From assembly GCA_026706505.1 (NCBI GenBank), contig JAPOYQ010000597.1, positions 1 through 7,140 on the forward strand: a DNA stretch of 7,140 nucleotides, given 5' to 3'. Source of the stretch: Gemmatimonadota bacterium. Its GTDB lineage: Bacteria > Latescibacterota > UBA2968 > UBA8231. Numbering within the stretch: position 1 is the first letter of the stretch; the number at the start of each line of letters is the position of its first letter. The notes below the pieces were generated by a model that worked only from the letters and a program-made list of their open reading frames with translations, was not told the DNA's origin and did no database searches. Positions 1-6,907 of the stretch are shown here, one piece after another. The translations under genes and the position numbers were made by a program.

Positions 1-90
1 CAGACAACGCTTGAGAAAGACAGCATGGACTGGGACCGCGCATTGGAACGGACATTGACAGAAGACGATATTCGGATTTCGGAGCCGTAG
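1..90 (+). CDS. C-terminal end of an unidentified protein (partial, 5' end outside window)
   Basis: Frame 1 is open from the first base to a TAG at 88-90 and encodes 29 residues ending in ...LTEDDIRISEP. The other two forward frames hit stops within the first 60 bases, so this is the only forward frame that can carry a gene end here. The tail is acidic and hydrophilic, with no membrane segment or recognisable motif, so I cannot name the family. The gene lies 70 bp upstream of the sulfatase on the same strand and may belong to the same transcription unit. The call rests only on an open frame ending at a sensible distance before the next gene. Confidence 0.5.
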   Translation, partial: QTTLEKDSMDWDRALERTLTEDDIRISEP

Positions 91-150
91 CAGCCGAGGT
101 CGGAATAGCCCAATGTCGTCGGCGAGGATGAGGACGACTAGAGAGCCAAC

Positions 151-154
151 GAGG
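151..154 (+). promoter_or_regulatory. Ribosome binding site of the sulfatase gene
   Basis: GAGG sits 6 bases before the ATG at 161. The in-frame upstream ATG at 113 has only a weak purine run before it, and the 16 residues it would add (rich in Arg and Thr) precede the point where sulfatases normally begin. This site therefore favours 161 as the start. Confidence 0.6.
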
Positions 155-160
155 TATCAA

Positions 161-1600
161 ATGAATGTACTGCACATCCTATCCGATCAGCACCAAGCGG
201 CCTGTATGGGCTGCGAAGGCCACGCGCAGGTGCTAACGCCCAACATGGATCGGCTGGCCAGCGAGGGGATGCGCTTTTCTGCGGCGTACACCCAGAATCC
301 GATATGCACTCCCAGCCGCATGAGCATGTATACGGGCCAGGACTGTCACAACCACGGCTTCTTCGGTCTGGGTGGACCGCGTCCGGAGGGGATGCAGAGT
401 TTCCTTGGCCATTTTAAGCAGCACGGGTACAAGACGGCGGTGATCGGCAAGACGCACGTGCCCAATCAGCCGCGCGACTGGCTATTGGATCACGTTGACT
501 ACTGGATGTCTGGCACCTCGACGCCGATGCCGGACGCGGGCGGTCTGTCGCCGTATCAAACGTTTTTGGCCGGTGCTGGTCTGTTGGAACAAAACGACAA
601 TTTCCGCATCACTGGTTACCCAGCCCTCCATCCTGTTGGCCTGCCCCAGAACCAGTTCCGCGCCCGGCCGTCGGAGTTGCCGTTGGAGTACAATGTCGAG
701 ACTTGGTGCGTGGATCGGGCGATTGAATTTATGGAGGGGTGCGAGGGAGACTCCTTCTGTATGCAGGTCTCGTTGCCGCGACCGCACGCGCCCTATACGC
801 CGGATCGGAAGTTTTGGGATATGTACGCAGACGACATTGCGTTGCCGGAGACCTATTACCAAGATCCATCGGGGCGTCCGCCGCATTTCCGCGATATGCA
901 CGCGCGGTTTCAGCGGGCTTGGGAGGGGGAGGAATGGTCGCCGGAGGAGGGGGCGCGCAATATCTGGCGCGGCTATCTGGGCTGCGTGACGCAGGTTGAC
1001 TACTGCATTGGCCGCCTTTTGGACTACCTTGACGAACGCGGCTTGGCTGAAGATACGATCGTAGTCTATAATTCCGACCACGGCGCGTACAGCACTGCTT
1101 TTGGCATTCAGGAAAAGGCCCCTGGGATATGCTCGGAGGCGGTGTGTCGGGTGCCGATGCTCTGGCGGGTGCCGGGTATTGCGGCGGTGGGCAGGGTTTG
1201 CGACGCGCTAGTGGAAAATGTCGATTTGGCCCCGACGTTTATGAACCTTTGCGGATTGCCGGTGATGGAGGGCATGGACGGGGTGGATATCAGCGAGCTT
1301 TTGCGGGGCGGGACCGATCCTGTGCGTGAGGTGGCGGTCACTGAGCATCGGCACAGCAAGGCACTGCGCTGGGGCAAGTGGCGTTACGTACACTATCAAC
1401 CGGAGGATTTCGGGGGCGACTGCGGCGAGCTCTACGACTTGGAGGCCGATCCGCACGAGGCCCGCAATTTGTACGGCGAGCAGGCGTACCAAGAGATCGT
1501 CGAGCAGTGCGAGAAACTCCTATGCCACTGGCTGATCTCGACGCGGCAGCATCGCACGGCGTTTTTGGTGGGGGCGTGGAATGAGGCTAATTACGCCTGA
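161..1600 (+). CDS. Cytoplasmic S1-family sulfatase (formylglycine-dependent, Cys type)
   Basis: This 479-residue protein has the alkaline-phosphatase-superfamily sulfatase layout. The strand-plus-metal motif ILSDQH is at residues 6-11 (D9, Q10). The sulfatase signature C49-T-P-S-R53, followed by T58-G59, marks C49 as the residue converted to formylglycine. G-K-T-H is at 96-99, a PRPHAPY segment with H209 follows, the second metal pair D306-H307 lies in NSDHG, and K319 matches the usual active-site lysine. The C-terminal ELYDLEADPHEARNL segment is typical of sulfatases. The family hydrolyses sulfate esters; the substrate cannot be read from sequence. No signal peptide or lipobox is seen, so the enzyme probably acts in the cytoplasm on imported molecules. 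D-Q rather than D-D in the first metal motif is shared with choline-sulfatase and phosphonate monoester hydrolase-like members, so another ester substrate is possible. No maturation enzyme is encoded in this window. An ATG at 113 would add 16 residues, but the ribosome site supports 161. Confidence 0.9.
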   Translation: MNVLHILSDQHQAACMGCEGHAQVLTPNMDRLASEGMRFSAAYTQNPICTPSRMSMYTGQDCHNHGFFGLGGPRPEGMQSFLGHFKQHGYKTAVIGKTHVPNQPRDWLLDHVDYWMSGTSTPMPDAGGLSPYQTFLAGAGLLEQNDNFRITGYPALHPVGLPQNQFRARPSELPLEYNVETWCVDRAIEFMEGCEGDSFCMQVSLPRPHAPYTPDRKFWDMYADDIALPETYYQDPSGRPPHFRDMHARFQRAWEGEEWSPEEGARNIWRGYLGCVTQVDYCIGRLLDYLDERGLAEDTIVVYNSDHGAYSTAFGIQEKAPGICSEAVCRVPMLWRVPGIAAVGRVCDALVENVDLAPTFMNLCGLPVMEGMDGVDISELLRGGTDPVREVAVTEHRHSKALRWGKWRYVHYQPEDFGGDCGELYDLEADPHEARNLYGEQAYQEIVEQCEKLLCHWLISTRQHRTAFLVGAWNEANYA

Positions 1601-1680
1601 GAGGTTCTCGTTCGCTTTGACTCAGGAAGCAATAAATGCACTCGACCCTTCGCGATACATGCTCAGAAGTTTGTCTAATT

Positions 1681-1686
1681 GAGGAG
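1681..1686 (+). promoter_or_regulatory. Ribosome binding site of the PHP-type hydrolase gene
   Basis: GAGGAG lies 5 bases before the ATG at 1692. It is the strongest Shine-Dalgarno sequence in the window and fixes this start. The 91-base spacer before it shows no convincing promoter or terminator hairpin. Confidence 0.75.
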
Positions 1687-1691
1687 ACAAT

Positions 1692-3509
1692 ATGTACGAA
1701 CAATTAGAGATACACTACGAAGGGCAGACGGAATTCGTCGCCACAGACCAGCAGGTCAAGCCCTTGCGGCTATTTGTCACTTGTCCGGAGGGCTTGGAAG
1801 CTGGTGCCGATGTGCGGGTTTCGATCAGCACGTTCCATTCCTATTCCCGCAAGTGGACGCTTGCGGATCCTTTTGTCGAAGGGGGTGAGGGCGTGGTGGT
1901 GATCGGGCATGGGTTGGCGCGCGACTGGACCGATATGACGCGGGGTGGCGACGGGCCGGCTGGTGGTGGATTGGTGGGACGACCGCTCAATGAGCTCTAC
2001 CTGTGTACCATCCAAGTTACCAAATCGCTAAGCGCGGGAACGCGGCTGGTCTTTCCCTTGGGCGTGGTGCCGTCGCCGCACGCGGATATAAGTGGTGCCC
2101 TGCAAGTGCGGGTACGGCGACCTGAAGCTGAGGTTTTTGAGAAGGTGGGAGATCCAATTCCACTGAGTAATGCCCCTGGTCCTTTGACGCGGCTGGAGGG
2201 GAGGATTTCCGCTACGGCGAGTGCGGAGGGAAAGCGCAGGGTCGTAGTTTTCGCGACGGATGATCATCTCAACCCAATACCTAGCTATCGGGGGACGGTG
2301 GCTGTGCAGGTCGACGGCGCGGTCGCCGGGTTGCCCCCCGAAGTGGAAATTGGTGCAGACGGGAGGGGTGTGGTTGAGGGCATTGAAGTGCAGGCCGACG
2401 GTCCAGTCCGTATCACCGCGCGCGATGTGGAACGCGGTTTAGAAGCGCAGAGCGGTCCGACGCAGGCAGTCGACGAGCGCGGACACTACTTCGGCGGCAT
2501 CCACTTCCACACGCGGCTTTCGGTAGATGGCGACCGGGAGCCGCGCGCGGCGTACGCCTATGCCCGCGACTTTCTCAACCTCGACGTGATCGCGATGACC
2601 GACCACGCGCCGATTGGCCCCGGATGGGCCGAGTGCTTGGCGGTCAATGAGGAGTTTTACGAGCCGGGCCGCTTTGTGACGATCCCCGCGTGGGAAAGCT
2701 CCAATGCGTACGGGCACGCCAATCTCTATCTGCGCACGCCAGAGGTCGATGGTGGCACTTGGCACTGGAAACCGGAGCTTTGCCCCTCGGAAGTGGCTTG
2801 GGACGATGACGTGGTCATGGTGCCGCATCATCCCAACTGCGGACAGCCCATCGAGTACGGCAAGCACCGCGAGGTCATGGGCAAGACGTTTTACTGGTCT
2901 CAATACCACTGGGAGTTTCCCAACAAGCGGGCCAGGTTGGTGGAAATCGTCCAGGGCCGGGGCAATTTTGAAGCCGACGCGCTCGACGACTATTGGGGTG
3001 TTCGCATGGGGAAATTGGGTGCTTCGGTGCAGGATGCCTTCGCCCAAGGTTGGCGCTTGGGATTTGTGGCCGGGACTGATAACCATCAGGGACACCCGAC
3101 GCAGAATCCGGGTGGCTACGTGGGTATGACCTGTTTCCGGGCGACGGAGTTGACCCGCGAGGCCGTGTGGCAGGCAATGGACGAGCGCTGGACCTACGCG
3201 ACTTCAGGCGTGCCGATTGTCTGCGACTATGCGGTCAACGGCATACGCTCGGGCGCGGAGGGTACACTGGCGGAAGGCGAGCGGGTGCATTTTTCCGCCA
3301 GTCTGCACGGAACTGCGCCGATTGAGCGAGTGGAGATCATTGCAAACGGACAGTGCGTCTGGGAGGACGAGCCCAACGCTTGGGACGTGGAAATCGACGG
3401 GGCCGAATTGCCAGCGCCAGAGGGCGCGTGGGCCTATTACTATCTGCGGCTGCGACAACAGGATGGACACCGGGCGTGGTTGAGTCCAGTGTGGTTGGAT
3501 CGGGGATGA
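1692..3509 (+). CDS. CehA/McbA-like (DUF3604-type) PHP-superfamily metallohydrolase
   Basis: This 605-residue protein appears to have three parts. Residues 1 to about 260 are beta-rich and look like one or two sandwich or Ig-like domains. Residues about 265-520 form a PHP-type metal-dependent hydrolase domain. Residues about 520-605 are a small beta-rich tail beginning after YATSGVPI. Probable metal ligands are H271 and H273 (GIHFHT), D304-H305 (MTDHA), E335 (AWESS), H342 (GHANLY), H379-H380 (VPHHP) and D463-N464-H465 (GTDNHQ), the order expected for PHP enzymes. Known PHP relatives hydrolyse phosphoesters, and CehA/McbA hydrolyse a carbamate ester; the substrate here is unknown. There is no signal peptide, so it is probably cytoplasmic like the sulfatase upstream. 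It ends in an ATGA overlap with the YwbE gene, implying coupled translation. The fold assignment is firm, the reaction open. Confidence 0.82.
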   Translation: MYEQLEIHYEGQTEFVATDQQVKPLRLFVTCPEGLEAGADVRVSISTFHSYSRKWTLADPFVEGGEGVVVIGHGLARDWTDMTRGGDGPAGGGLVGRPLNELYLCTIQVTKSLSAGTRLVFPLGVVPSPHADISGALQVRVRRPEAEVFEKVGDPIPLSNAPGPLTRLEGRISATASAEGKRRVVVFATDDHLNPIPSYRGTVAVQVDGAVAGLPPEVEIGADGRGVVEGIEVQADGPVRITARDVERGLEAQSGPTQAVDERGHYFGGIHFHTRLSVDGDREPRAAYAYARDFLNLDVIAMTDHAPIGPGWAECLAVNEEFYEPGRFVTIPAWESSNAYGHANLYLRTPEVDGGTWHWKPELCPSEVAWDDDVVMVPHHPNCGQPIEYGKHREVMGKTFYWSQYHWEFPNKRARLVEIVQGRGNFEADALDDYWGVRMGKLGASVQDAFAQGWRLGFVAGTDNHQGHPTQNPGGYVGMTCFRATELTREAVWQAMDERWTYATSGVPIVCDYAVNGIRSGAEGTLAEGERVHFSASLHGTAPIERVEIIANGQCVWEDEPNAWDVEIDGAELPAPEGAWAYYYLRLRQQDGHRAWLSPVWLDRG

Positions 3510-3700
3510 ACGGAACGAGACGGGCCGATATAAAGCCCGGGGTACGCGTTGCCATAGTGCAGAAGCAAGACCAGCGCACGGGTCGGCTAACCGAGGGCGT
3601 CGTGCGGGATATTCTGACCAAGTCGGCGACGCACCCGCACGGGATTAAGGTGCGCTTGGAGACCGGCGAAATCGGCAGAGTCAAGCAGGTGTGCGGTTAG
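3506..3700 (+). CDS. ywbE: YwbE family protein (DUF2196)
   Basis: This 64-residue protein matches the small YwbE family along its whole length. It has R-A-D-I-K-P-G at residues 6-12, K20-x-DQRTG at 20-26, L-T-x-G at 28-31, the D-I-L-T stretch at 35-38, the hallmark HPHGIKVRL at 43-51, and G-x-I-G-R-V at 54-59. The family is widespread and its biochemical role is not established as far as I know; the compact, basic, beta-rich sequence could suit an RNA- or protein-binding role, which is speculation. The start is the ATG at 3506, inside the stop of the upstream hydrolase (ATGA). A longer in-frame reading from 3353 would lie in the hydrolase gene and lacks family similarity. There is no strong ribosome site (only GGATCGGGG before the ATG), so translation probably depends on ribosomes finishing the hydrolase. 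Its stop overlaps that of the converging membrane protein gene. Confidence 0.88.
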   Translation: MNGTRRADIKPGVRVAIVQKQDQRTGRLTEGVVRDILTKSATHPHGIKVRLETGEIGRVKQVCG

Positions 3701-5592
3701 AAGTAGTAGAACGAATAGACCAAAGACGACCCGCCTACACCGACGCAGGCTCCCATGATAAACCCCAAAAAGAGCGGCCGTACTTTCCTGTAGAGAATGA
3801 CTCCTCCGTAGCTGATCAGGATCGACTTAACGAGCCAGGCGAGGAACATTCCAAACCAGTCGCCGCGCACGGTATTGGTCAGGGCTACGGCTAGCCCTAC
3901 CGGGTGCAGTGGCCAGCCAGCTAGGCGGTGTTGGGCGAAGGAGAGCAACCCAGCGAGTCCTGCTCCGATGCCGGTGAACAGGGTGGTCAGGTGTTGGGGC
4001 GGGTGCGGATTGTTGACTGTTTTGGCGACCCAGCCCCACTTGCTCAGCGGCGAGTTGATGTAGTACCAGCGGAAGCCGTGCATCATGCCGTGCTGATAGC
4101 CCAGCCAGATATAGACCACGATGGTGGTGATTGCGCTGACGACGAGGGCGGAGGCGAGGAAGAACAGAAGATTGCGGGCGCTGATCTTTTCCTTGACCTC
4201 CTCACAGACCTTGAAGGCGTGGGCCATCGTGCCCATGAAGAACAATTGCACGTCCGCGGCCCAGACCATGTTGAGTCCCATAGCGGTGAGACCCTTATCG
4301 CCGAAATAGGCCGTGCCGAAGATGTTGGTAAAAAGCGGCGGGATGGAGTGGGGCGCGCGCAGCCGCCCCAAGCCGGTTTGCACCAGCAAGCGCGCAGTGC
4401 CTAAAAAGACCAACAGCGCGACCAGCAGAAAGGCCAAACTCCAGACGAGAGAAAGGCCGGTGGCGTAGAGAAAGTACGCCATGTAGACCAAGCCGACGAC
4501 TCCCATCAGCGCTGAGGTGCGCGGCGAGGGCAGGTGGGTGTTCGGACCTCTGGTGCCGCTGGCGATAGCGCGCCATTGGTCTTTGAGGAAGTCGCGCGAC
4601 ATCCACAGCGACGAGACGATCAGGAAGATGAGTGCCCCCATCTGCTGGTGCGACATCAGCACTGAGACCTGCTGGTGTGGCTGGGCAGGGAGATTGACGA
4701 CAACGCCGAGAAAGCCCAACAGGCCGTGTTCGAGATAGATGAGGATGTGAAAGAGCCAGACGCTCAAGAGCACATTGAGGTTGAGCAGGTAGCTCAAGCC
4801 GACGACGAGGAAGTTGACGTTGATTCCATAGGAGATGCCGATGCGGCGCAAAAAGATGCGCGTGGAGGGGATGCCGAAGTTATTGATGGTCTCAAAGTCG
4901 AACACTTGGTCGAGCATGTTGACGGTTGGGATGATCCAGGCGATGAAAAAACCGACCCAGAACAGCGGATTCTTGAAGAGGCTTTTGGCCGGGTTTTCCA
5001 CGCTCTCGACCATGGCCGTCGGCACTACGGCCAAGGGATAGACCAAGCGCTCGCCGCTGGCCCACTGGTGGTGTAGCAGGGCGATGAGCGCGAAGCTGAC
5101 TAAGAAGAAGGCGACCATGAACAGGCCCCAGAAGATAGAAGGGCCGAGCCAAGCGTCCCACGGCAGCGGCGCACCTTCTGGGGCACCCTCGAAGAGGTTG
5201 CGGATCATCTCTAGGTCGCGCGGGGCGGCCCAGTCGGGGATGTGGTCCCAGAGGAGTTCGCGCCAGTTGTTTTCCGGGGTGGCGTAGTAGAAGACGCCGG
5301 CGAGCAGGGGGATAAAATAGCCGCCAAAGCCCATAGTCGGCATGACTGTGGCCACCATTAGCGCGGCGTAGATGAGGGCAAAAGTCGAAGCTGGCAGCCG
5401 CAGGAAGGGACGAATCAGTGAGAGCAGCAAGGCGGTAAGCGCGACCCAGAACAGGGCGAAGATGACGCCGACGGTGTTGAAGTGATCGGCGTAGCCCGAG
5501 TAGTGGTCGAGCAGGATGTAGCTGCGTACCCCGATGAAGTTGTGGCCGACGCACAGCGCCATGGCCAGCGTCCATTCGAGGGCGGAGCGCAT
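3697..5592 (-). CDS. Polytopic membrane protein, DUF6785/DUF6784 type (OPT-like)
   Basis: This protein of 631 residues is strongly hydrophobic, with roughly 12 to 15 membrane segments. Clear ones lie near residues 42-61, 69-87, 151-174, 209-225, 262-283, 317-331, 361-403, 473-497, 536-553, 579-599 and 606-625. Recognisable landmarks are TMGFGGYFIPLLAG near 86-99, the loop ENNWRELLWDHIPDW near 107-121, WPLHPVGLAVA near 560-570, and RPLFLGFIMGACVGVG near 605-620. I recognise this as the DUF6785 (N-terminal) plus DUF6784 (C-terminal) arrangement, which has a loose resemblance to OPT peptide transporters; no function is known to me. The gene follows the substrate-binding lipoprotein with a one-base TGATG overlap, which points to co-translation and a role with the importer. 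The GTG at 5595 would add one residue, but its spacing to the ribosome site is only 3 bases. The family name is from memory; the multi-pass membrane nature is certain. Confidence 0.78.
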   Translation of the reverse strand: MRSALEWTLAMALCVGHNFIGVRSYILLDHYSGYADHFNTVGVIFALFWVALTALLLSLIRPFLRLPASTFALIYAALMVATVMPTMGFGGYFIPLLAGVFYYATPENNWRELLWDHIPDWAAPRDLEMIRNLFEGAPEGAPLPWDAWLGPSIFWGLFMVAFFLVSFALIALLHHQWASGERLVYPLAVVPTAMVESVENPAKSLFKNPLFWVGFFIAWIIPTVNMLDQVFDFETINNFGIPSTRIFLRRIGISYGINVNFLVVGLSYLLNLNVLLSVWLFHILIYLEHGLLGFLGVVVNLPAQPHQQVSVLMSHQQMGALIFLIVSSLWMSRDFLKDQWRAIASGTRGPNTHLPSPRTSALMGVVGLVYMAYFLYATGLSLVWSLAFLLVALLVFLGTARLLVQTGLGRLRAPHSIPPLFTNIFGTAYFGDKGLTAMGLNMVWAADVQLFFMGTMAHAFKVCEEVKEKISARNLLFFLASALVVSAITTIVVYIWLGYQHGMMHGFRWYYINSPLSKWGWVAKTVNNPHPPQHLTTLFTGIGAGLAGLLSFAQHRLAGWPLHPVGLAVALTNTVRGDWFGMFLAWLVKSILISYGGVILYRKVRPLFLGFIMGACVGVGGSSLVYSFYYF

Positions 5593-6893
5593 CACTTGCT
5601 TCCCTTGCGCCCGGCCTCCCAGTCGTCGTCGAGCATTTTGAGCAGTGCGTCAATGTCGCGGTTGCCGGCTTGGATCTCCTGCATGACGCGGGCCAAGGTA
5701 AGGATGAAGCCGGTGGGGGGGTAGTCCTCAATCGAGATGTAGTAGCCGGGCGTCCAGCCCCAGTAGTCGAGATTGGTGCGCATGCGCTCGAAGAGGCGCT
5801 GGGTCGGTCCCCAGGTGCTTTTAGGACCATCGACCCCTTCGACTTGGGCGGCGTTGAGCAGCATGCCCTCGGCGTTGAGATACGCCTGGTAGACCGCTGG
5901 GTAGTAGTAGGCCTCGAGCACGGCGAGGGCTTTGTCGTAGTACATGCCTTGGGCGCTGGAGGTCATAGACCAGCCTCGCTGCTGGTTGGAGGTGTTGATG
6001 AAGAGGGGCTGGTGGCCGGTCATGGAGGGAATGGGCCAGTACTCGATTTCAAAGTCGACCTGCAGCGGCTCGACGTCGCCGCTCATCCAGCAGCCCATCA
6101 TCCAAGTGGCGGCGTGCTCGTTGAAGAAGTCGCGCTGCTCCTCGTTGTACCCGTCGCTCAGCGAGCCTTTCTCGACGAAGTTGTCGAGGAGCGCGATCAT
6201 GTTTGCCATGATGGGGCGCATCAGCGGGTCGGTGGCAAAGGTGATTTCGCCGCGGTCGCGGCGCACCGTCCAGGAAGGCTCGTCGGCTGGGCGGGTCGGA
6301 TCGTAGAGATTGGTCTGGATCGCGTAGGAGAGGGGCACCGCAGCTGACCACTCGCGGCCCCCATAGACGAGGGGTTTGTACCCAGCGGCTTTTATCTCGT
6401 GCAAGGCAGCGATAAAGGCGTCCCAAGTCGGCGGCGGCTCGGTAATGCCGGCCTCAGCCCAAATGCGCTTGTTGACGGCGATACCGGTGATCTGGCGGCC
6501 GACTTGGGCCGTGTAGTACTGGCCGTTGTGCAACGGCGGCAAGTTTTGCCCCACCCGGTCGTAGAGCGCGCGGGGAATGGGGAGCAGGTGGTTGCCATTG
6601 GCCAAGAATTTGGTGTAGTCGAGGGTCATTACCACGTGGGGCAAGTCGCCGGTGGCAATGGCGCGGCGGTAGTACGCGCCAGCGTCTTCATTGCCCAAGT
6701 CGATCAGCTCCAGCGTCCAGCCGGGGTTCTGGCGTTCGAAGGTGGCCTTCCAGAGGTCCCAGTGGACTTGAAAGCCGGGTCGGCCGCCGATATTGCGGGT
6801 GACGCGCACGACGTGGGCGTCTTCCTCGCTGGAGCAAGCTCCGAAGGCGAGGAGAGCGGCGAGGGTAAAGGTTGCGAATTTGGCAAGAGGCAT
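5592..6893 (-). CDS. ABC transporter substrate-binding lipoprotein (family 1, sugar type)
   Basis: This 433-residue protein begins with a lipoprotein signal: K5, a hydrophobic run to residue 19, then F17-G18-A19-C20 as the lipobox with C20 as the lipidated residue, followed by an acidic SSEED tether. The -3 position is Phe rather than the usual Leu. The segment GIAVNKRIWAEAG with PPPTWDAF (137-160) is the classic family 1 solute-binding signature, and the length fits that family. Many Trp and Tyr residues, for example around 282-286, 308, 318-335 and in the C-terminal YWGWTPGYY, suit stacking against a carbohydrate ring. It would be anchored outside the cytoplasmic membrane and deliver ligand to the permeases. 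The gene follows the permease by 12 bases and overlaps the next gene by one base. The start is set by GAGGA 9 bases upstream. The ligand is unknown; a sulfated or otherwise decorated sugar is an inference from the opposing sulfatase operon. Confidence 0.9.
   Translation of the reverse strand: MPLAKFATFTLAALLAFGACSSEEDAHVVRVTRNIGGRPGFQVHWDLWKATFERQNPGWTLELIDLGNEDAGAYYRRAIATGDLPHVVMTLDYTKFLANGNHLLPIPRALYDRVGQNLPPLHNGQYYTAQVGRQITGIAVNKRIWAEAGITEPPPTWDAFIAALHEIKAAGYKPLVYGGREWSAAVPLSYAIQTNLYDPTRPADEPSWTVRRDRGEITFATDPLMRPIMANMIALLDNFVEKGSLSDGYNEEQRDFFNEHAATWMMGCWMSGDVEPLQVDFEIEYWPIPSMTGHQPLFINTSNQQRGWSMTSSAQGMYYDKALAVLEAYYYPAVYQAYLNAEGMLLNAAQVEGVDGPKSTWGPTQRLFERMRTNLDYWGWTPGYYISIEDYPPTGFILTLARVMQEIQAGNRDIDALLKMLDDDWEAGRKGSK
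5599..5606 (-). promoter_or_regulatory. Ribosome binding site of the DUF6785-type gene
   Basis: Read on the minus strand this is AAGGGAAG, 6 bases before the ATG at 5592 but only 3 bases before the alternative GTG at 5595. It lies inside the last codons of the substrate-binding protein gene, and it favours the ATG, giving the TGATG stop/start overlap. Confidence 0.55.
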
Positions 6894-6902
6894 GGAGTGG
6901 AG

Positions 6903-6907
6903 TCCTC
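6903..6907 (-). promoter_or_regulatory. Ribosome binding site of the substrate-binding protein gene
   Basis: On the minus strand this reads GAGGA, 9 bases before the ATG at 6893. It touches the stop codon of the upstream permease gene (6906-6908), so the two genes are tightly joined. Confidence 0.55.

Noticed and set aside
113..160. ATG at 113 as the sulfatase start
   Set aside because: It adds 16 Arg- and Thr-rich residues that do not resemble a signal peptide or the family N-terminus, and its ribosome site is weak. The ATG at 161 has GAGG at a 6-base spacing.
1601..1691. Possible promoter in the sulfatase-hydrolase spacer (TTGACT at 1617-1622)
   Set aside because: No -10-like sequence lies about 17 bases downstream (1640-1645 reads ACTCGA), and the only hairpin (GAGA/TCTC just after the stop) is too short to act as a terminator.
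2439..3095. Minus-strand open frame of 218 codons opposite the PHP domain
   Set aside because: It is antisense to the catalytic domain with its conserved metal ligands and has no recognisable motif.
3765..3795. Imperfect inverted repeat around CGGCCG near the converging gene ends
   Set aside because: It is a short, mismatched palindrome inside coding sequence without a T tract, so it gives no support for a terminator.
3928..4404. Plus-strand open frame of 158 codons opposite the DUF6785-type gene
   Set aside because: Its acidic, His-rich composition is what complementary reading of membrane-protein codons gives. No ribosome site or family match was seen.
4892..5830. Open minus-strand frame of 312 codons spanning the binding-protein and membrane-protein genes
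   Set aside because: It runs out of frame through two strongly supported genes, is rich in Arg, Pro and Ala as expected from a GC-rich shadow frame, and shows no domain.
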